From SCGC-AAA471-B05 sp032249055 (GTDB lineage: Archaea > Thermoproteota > Thermoprotei > Gearchaeales > Gearchaeaceae): a DNA stretch of 8,361 bases. Made by a program: the position numbers and the translations under genes. Numbering within the stretch: position 1 is the stretch's first letter; every line of letters begins with the position of its first letter. The notes under the pieces are model-generated. The model did no database searches. It was given only the letters and a program-made list of their open reading frames with translations, and was not told where the DNA came from. This document shows positions 5,381 through 8,361 of the stretch, piece by piece. The DNA lies in the NCBI GenBank assembly GCA_032249055.1, contig JAVVGP010000034.1, positions 1 through 8,361 on the forward strand, in the 5' to 3' direction.

Positions 5381-6526
5381 TTATGGCCTCTTTAACAATA
5401 TAAGAATTGACTGATCTCCAATATTATTCATTGAATGTATTAATCCTATATTAGCATTGGGAACTTGATTATATGCTTTATCTCTTAATTGCAAAACACT
5501 CTCGCATACTTGATAAAGTGTAGTAGCTCCTAAAGGATGTCCTCTTGCTTTTAATCCTCCATGGGTATTTAAAGGAAGTTCACCATCTTTTTCATGCTGT
5601 CCTTCGAGCAATAATTTATATCCTTCACCCTTATTTAAAAATCCCAAACTTTCCAATATTATAGGTGAGGCAATAGTATAGGGATCATAAATTTCAAGAA
5701 AATCTATATCTTTTAATTCTATTTTGGTATGTTTCCTAATTTTATAAAATGCATCTCTCAAAGAAGAAAATAATAACATATCTTCCCGATATAAAATGTT
5801 TACATCCGTAGTAGCGCTTATCATTTCTAATTTAACACTATAATCTTTGTTTTCAACTTGATCTTTGCTAGATAACATAACACTAGCAGCACCATCAGAT
5901 ATAGGATAACTTTCAAATACTCTTATGGGATCAACAAGAATAGGAGAGGTTAATATTCTTTCAACAGGTAAATAAAATCTATACTGTGCATGTTCTGCAG
6001 CAATAGCCATTTTATGATCATGTGATGCAAATTGTGCTATGTTTTCTTGTTTTGCATTATACCTCTTTAAATATAGTTTATATAAAATTGCAAATATTGA
6101 GGCAGGAGTTATTCCATTATAAGCAAAATATTCATAATCTAGGAAAGAAGAAGCATACGATGTAAATTGATAAGGTAAAGCATCTGAAAGCTTCTCTACA
6201 CCCACAACTAAAACATTTTTAAACATTCCTGAAGCTATAGCCATGTAACCTACCATTAATGCTGATGCACCAGAAGCTTCTCCTGTTTCAATTCTTAAAT
6301 TAGGTATTTTATTCAACGATAAATTCTCGGCTATTAAATTACTTAAAGATTCCTGATGTTGTATAAAGCTACCCAATGAATTAGATACAATTATTAAGTC
6401 AGGTTTTTTATAATTACATTCTTTTAAACAATTTTGAATAGCTTCGTATGCAAGAACTTTTAAAGATTTATTCCAATGTTCTGCTACTTTAACAAATCCT
6501 ATACTAGTTATATAAACTTCGCTCAT
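5381..6526 (-). CDS. Thiolase-fold protein (archaeal acetyl-CoA acetyltransferase/SCP-X type) lacking the nucleophilic Cys
   Basis: The 381 residues cover the full thiolase fold and align to the archaeal thiolase that makes acetoacetyl-CoA for the mevalonate pathway. GVEKLSDALP (109-118), YPISDGAASVML (207-218) and NTHGGLKARGHPLGAT (320-335, including the catalytic His330) are typical. Two key positions are not. Where the family reads EAACASG, with Cys as the acyl-forming nucleophile, this protein reads IETGEASG (79-86), putting Glu83 at the Cys site. Where the HDAF-type motif should be, it reads YDPY (280-283), so that His is Tyr. The region of the second cysteine of classical thiolases reads NNIGDQ. 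No nearby Cys could substitute. Gene position is exactly that of the thiolase partner: two bases after HMG-CoA synthase and two before DUF35. It may be a non-catalytic scaffold or a related enzyme using another chemistry, for example decarboxylation, as ketosynthases with Gln at this site do. Fold and context are sure; thiolase activity is doubtful. Confidence 0.88.
   Translation of the reverse strand: MSEVYITSIGFVKVAEHWNKSLKVLAYEAIQNCLKECNYKKPDLIIVSNSLGSFIQHQESLSNLIAENLSLNKIPNLRIETGEASGASALMVGYMAIASGMFKNVLVVGVEKLSDALPYQFTSYASSFLDYEYFAYNGITPASIFAILYKLYLKRYNAKQENIAQFASHDHKMAIAAEHAQYRFYLPVERILTSPILVDPIRVFESYPISDGAASVMLSSKDQVENKDYSVKLEMISATTDVNILYREDMLLFSSLRDAFYKIRKHTKIELKDIDFLEIYDPYTIASPIILESLGFLNKGEGYKLLLEGQHEKDGELPLNTHGGLKARGHPLGATTLYQVCESVLQLRDKAYNQVPNANIGLIHSMNNIGDQSILILLKRP
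5387..5391 (-). promoter_or_regulatory. Shine-Dalgarno site for the DUF35 gene
   Basis: On the reverse strand AGAGG is followed by eight bases (CCATAAAC) and the ATG of the DUF35 gene. It lies within the last codons of the thiolase gene. Operon-internal genes in archaea often use such sites although the first gene is leaderless. It supports the chosen start at 5378. Confidence 0.5.
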
Positions 6527-6528
6527 TT

Positions 6529-7578
6529 TTATTTAATATATTTATTTCTATGTTTTGCATAAATAGCATAATCAACATATTTTCTTTTTCCAATGTAATC
6601 CATTATTAATGGAGCTAAATTTCTTTTCGATTCAATTCCATCTCCTACAACAAAAGAAAAAGCGTCACTACCAGCTCCTGAACCATAAGAAGCTAACAGT
6701 ATTCTATCTCCTGGTTTAGCTATATCTAACACTGCTGCAAAACCTAACAAAGATGATGCTGCATATGTGTTTCCTATAACAGGTACCAAAAGACCTGGTT
6801 TATATTGCTCTGGTTTAAATCCTAATGCAGCAGCAACTTCTTGAGGAAATTTAGAGTTTGGCTGGTGGAATACTGCATATTTAAAATCTGATGGTTTAAG
6901 ACCCAATTCTTTCATAAGAGCAGAAACTGCTTCTTTTATATGATAAAAATATGCAGGTTCTCCTGTAAATCTGTAATAATGCATAGGATATATTTGTCCT
7001 TCTCTTCTCCAAAAATCAGGTGTATCTGTTACATATGAAAAGCTTCCTTCAAGAATCGCTATATCTTGGAATTCTTTAGATTTAGCTAATATGAAGGCAG
7101 CTGCACCTGCTCCAGCTGTATATTCAAGCTCATCACCAGGTCTTCCTCGAGCTATATCTGCTCCTATAGCTAAAGCAGCTTTTACCATTCCTGAAGAAAC
7201 CAAGCCTATACATGTTTGCATTGCTTCTGTTCCTGCTTTACATGCAAATTCATAATCTGATGCAAGAACATTAGGTACTATGCCTAATGCTTCAGCTACC
7301 ACAGTTGAAGTTGGTTTAACAGTATAAATTTTTGATTCTGTACCAACATAAACTGCTCCAATAACAGAAGGAGAAATATTTGCTCTTTTTAATGCATTAT
7401 ATGCAGCTTCAACAGACATCGTAGCAGTATCTTCATCATAAGCAGCAACAGATTTTTCTTCTAAAGGTAAAACTTTTTCACTTTTTCCCCATATTCTAGC
7501 TATTTCTTTAGCTTTAATTCTTCTAATAGGAATATATCCTCCATAACCTATTATTGAAACTTCATATAGAGGTTTCAT
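6529..7578 (-). CDS. Hydroxymethylglutaryl-CoA synthase
   Basis: This enzyme condenses acetyl-CoA with acetoacetyl-CoA to HMG-CoA, the second committed step toward isoprenoid membrane lipids, in the cytoplasm. The 349 residues match the archaeal class in length. The catalytic triad is visible: Glu81 in YVGTESK, Cys113 in YEFACKAGTEA (the acyl-enzyme nucleophile), and His238 in FHQPN. GNTYAASSLLGFAAVLD (269-285) and LLASYGSGAGSDAF (294-307) complete the C-terminal half of the fold. It is the first gene of the operon and is followed after two bases by the thiolase-like gene and then DUF35, the usual archaeal gene order. The start ATG at 7578-7576 gives the normal N-terminus (VSIIGYGGYIP) and lies about 27 bases from a TATA box, with no Shine-Dalgarno site, so the message is probably leaderless. 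All catalytic residues are intact, unlike its thiolase partner. Confidence 0.97.
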   Translation of the reverse strand: MKPLYEVSIIGYGGYIPIRRIKAKEIARIWGKSEKVLPLEEKSVAAYDEDTATMSVEAAYNALKRANISPSVIGAVYVGTESKIYTVKPTSTVVAEALGIVPNVLASDYEFACKAGTEAMQTCIGLVSSGMVKAALAIGADIARGRPGDELEYTAGAGAAAFILAKSKEFQDIAILEGSFSYVTDTPDFWRREGQIYPMHYYRFTGEPAYFYHIKEAVSALMKELGLKPSDFKYAVFHQPNSKFPQEVAAALGFKPEQYKPGLLVPVIGNTYAASSLLGFAAVLDIAKPGDRILLASYGSGAGSDAFSFVVGDGIESKRNLAPLIMDYIGKRKYVDYAIYAKHRNKYIK

Positions 7579-7586
7579 TTGTAGTA

Positions 7587-7606
7587 TTAATGGTTTAATG
7601 GTTTAA
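7587..7606. repeat. Period-8 tandem repeat in the HMG-CoA synthase promoter
   Basis: TTAATGGT occurs twice head to tail, followed by TTAA, so a strict eight-base period runs for 20 bases. It lies between the TATA box and the start codon of the operon and touches the TATA box itself. It might be a regulator site, or simple replication slippage in AT-rich DNA. Confidence 0.5.
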
Positions 7607-7609
7607 AAA
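7602..7609 (-). promoter_or_regulatory. TATA box of the HMG-CoA synthase/thiolase/DUF35 operon
   Basis: On the reverse strand TTTTTAAA, preceded by AAAGC, is centred 27 bases upstream of the ATG at 7578. That predicts transcription starting at or next to the start codon. No other promoter-like sequence is needed within the operon because the gene gaps are two bases. Confidence 0.6.
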
Positions 7610-7670
7610 GCTTTCTTCGTTAATTACTTAACTTTATAACTGAAATTACACTATCTAATCATAAAAGTTT

Positions 7671-8361
7671 TCAGCTAAATTTAAAAAAGAAATAAGGAAG
7701 AAGGAAATTTATAAAAATTAAGAAAAAAATAGAAAGAAACAAGAAAAATAGAAAAATAAAATCTAATTTGTTAAATTTAATATCATAAAATGAGGTAGGT
7801 CTTTTTACAGCACCAAAGCATCTTGATTCCATAGCTTCTGCTACATTCATAGCTCGATTAATAGAAATTACGAGAAGTGGAATAAAAACAGGTATATAAT
7901 TCCCAATTCTTTTTATTAAATTACCCTTTTGTGTTTCTAAACCTCTTGATCTTTGTGCATCTATAATATTGATAGCATCCCGCATAAGCGTAGGAATGAA
8001 CCTTATAGATAATGAAAGGGAAAAAACTAAAGAAAAAGGAAATCTTAATTTATATAGCATAAGAACTATTTCATCAGGAGAGGTAGTTAAAGAAAAAACT
8101 AGAAAAGAAAAAACTATTATTAGCAATCTAAAGACCATAGCTAATGATAAATAAAGATTGAAAGTAAAAATGTAATTAAACAAAAATACAAGAAATGCAA
8201 ATAAAGAAATGAATTTTAAAACTGATAGTATTTCTTTGTGTAATCTAGCTAAGAATAAGGGAATCATTGTAATTGTAAATAAGAAAAATAAATATGTTAA
8301 AGAGGAGCTAAGCAATGCTAAGATTAGCATTGCTACTGAAAAAATTAATTTCGTTCTCGGG
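7671..8361 (-). CDS. ecfT: Energy-coupling factor transporter transmembrane component T, 5'-truncated by window edge
   Basis: EcfT is the membrane scaffold that couples ATP hydrolysis by EcfA subunits to substrate uptake by a small S-component (vitamins or metal ions). The visible 229 residues are strongly hydrophobic with several membrane helices. Both coupling-helix signatures are present: AQRSRG (visible residues 135-140) and AMESRCFG (176-183), preceded by the RFIPTL segment (120-125). An in-frame ATG at 8330-8328 exists, but the frame runs open to base 8361 and reads PRTKLIF, the conserved (D)PRTKL start region of the family. That ATG is therefore internal and the true start is beyond the right edge, probably only a few residues away. 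The gene ends 92 bases upstream of the HMG-CoA synthase start, which has its own promoter. The S-component and EcfA genes are not visible, so the substrate cannot be named. Confidence 0.9.
   Translation of the reverse strand, partial: PRTKLIFSVAMLILALLSSSLTYLFFLFTITMIPLFLARLHKEILSVLKFISLFAFLVFLFNYIFTFNLYLSLAMVFRLLIIVFSFLVFSLTTSPDEIVLMLYKLRFPFSLVFSLSLSIRFIPTLMRDAINIIDAQRSRGLETQKGNLIKRIGNYIPVFIPLLVISINRAMNVAEAMESRCFGAVKRPTSFYDIKFNKLDFIFLFFLFLSIFFLIFINFLLPYFFFKFS

Noticed and set aside
7969..8154. 61-codon open frame on the plus strand
   Set aside because: It is antisense to the conserved middle of ecfT, is rich in Lys/Glu only as a mirror of hydrophobic codons, and has no promoter of its own.
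8328..8330. ATG as the start of ecfT
   Set aside because: The frame stays open to the window edge and the upstream residues PRTKLIF match the family's N-terminal motif, so this Met is internal.
1..8361. CRISPR array, insertion sequence, toxin-antitoxin or phage genes
   Set aside because: No spaced direct repeats, transposase motifs or flanking duplications were found; the window reads as housekeeping chromosome.

Overview
The window is an AT-rich piece of an archaeal chromosome. Evidence for an archaeon: a mevalonate-pathway gene trio in the archaeal arrangement (HMG-CoA synthase, thiolase, DUF35 zinc-ribbon/OB protein), a split glycine decarboxylase, TATA-like boxes about 27-33 bases upstream of start codons with almost no Shine-Dalgarno sequences (leaderless transcription), and a tRNA gene without an encoded CCA end. 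The gene set suggests a TACK- or Asgard-type lineage, but I cannot place it more closely. TGA and TAA are both used as ordinary stops.

Layout. Bases 1-802 (minus) hold the first 267 codons of gcvPA, cut by the left edge. A short divergent promoter with a perfect 16-base AT palindrome separates it from a 563-residue membrane protein at 865-2556 (plus). That protein has the whole architecture of the eukaryotic oligosaccharyltransferase subunit ribophorin I: signal peptide, two-part beta-rich ectodomain, one membrane span and a long cytosolic helical tail. A tRNA-Gln(UUG) gene lies at 2678-2751 (minus). Next come gcvT (2861-3937, plus) and, overlapping it by one base, a nucleotidyltransferase-fold gene of the archaeal COG1665 type (3937-4851). 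A 128-base convergent gap with hairpins and T-runs follows. The minus-strand block 7578-4980 is the operon HMG-CoA synthase, thiolase, DUF35, with 2-base gaps and a clear TATA box. The right end (7671-8361, minus) is an ECF-transporter T component whose true start lies beyond the window.

How the genes work together. GcvPA and GcvT are two of the proteins of the glycine cleavage system; GcvPB and GcvH are not here. HMG-CoA synthase and its partners normally form one complex that turns acetyl-CoA into HMG-CoA for archaeal membrane-lipid synthesis. The thiolase here has lost the usual nucleophilic cysteine (Glu instead) and the His of the HDAF motif (Tyr instead), so it may be a non-catalytic or altered partner. 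The ribophorin-I-like protein would sit in the cell membrane, possibly beside the AglB/STT3 oligosaccharyltransferase; no glycosylation gene neighbours it here.

Main points for a second look: the archaeal ribophorin-I-like protein with its cytosolic tail, the cysteine-less thiolase inside a mevalonate operon, the N-terminally short GcvPA, the gcvT/nucleotidyltransferase gene overlap, and the symmetrical shared TATA element.
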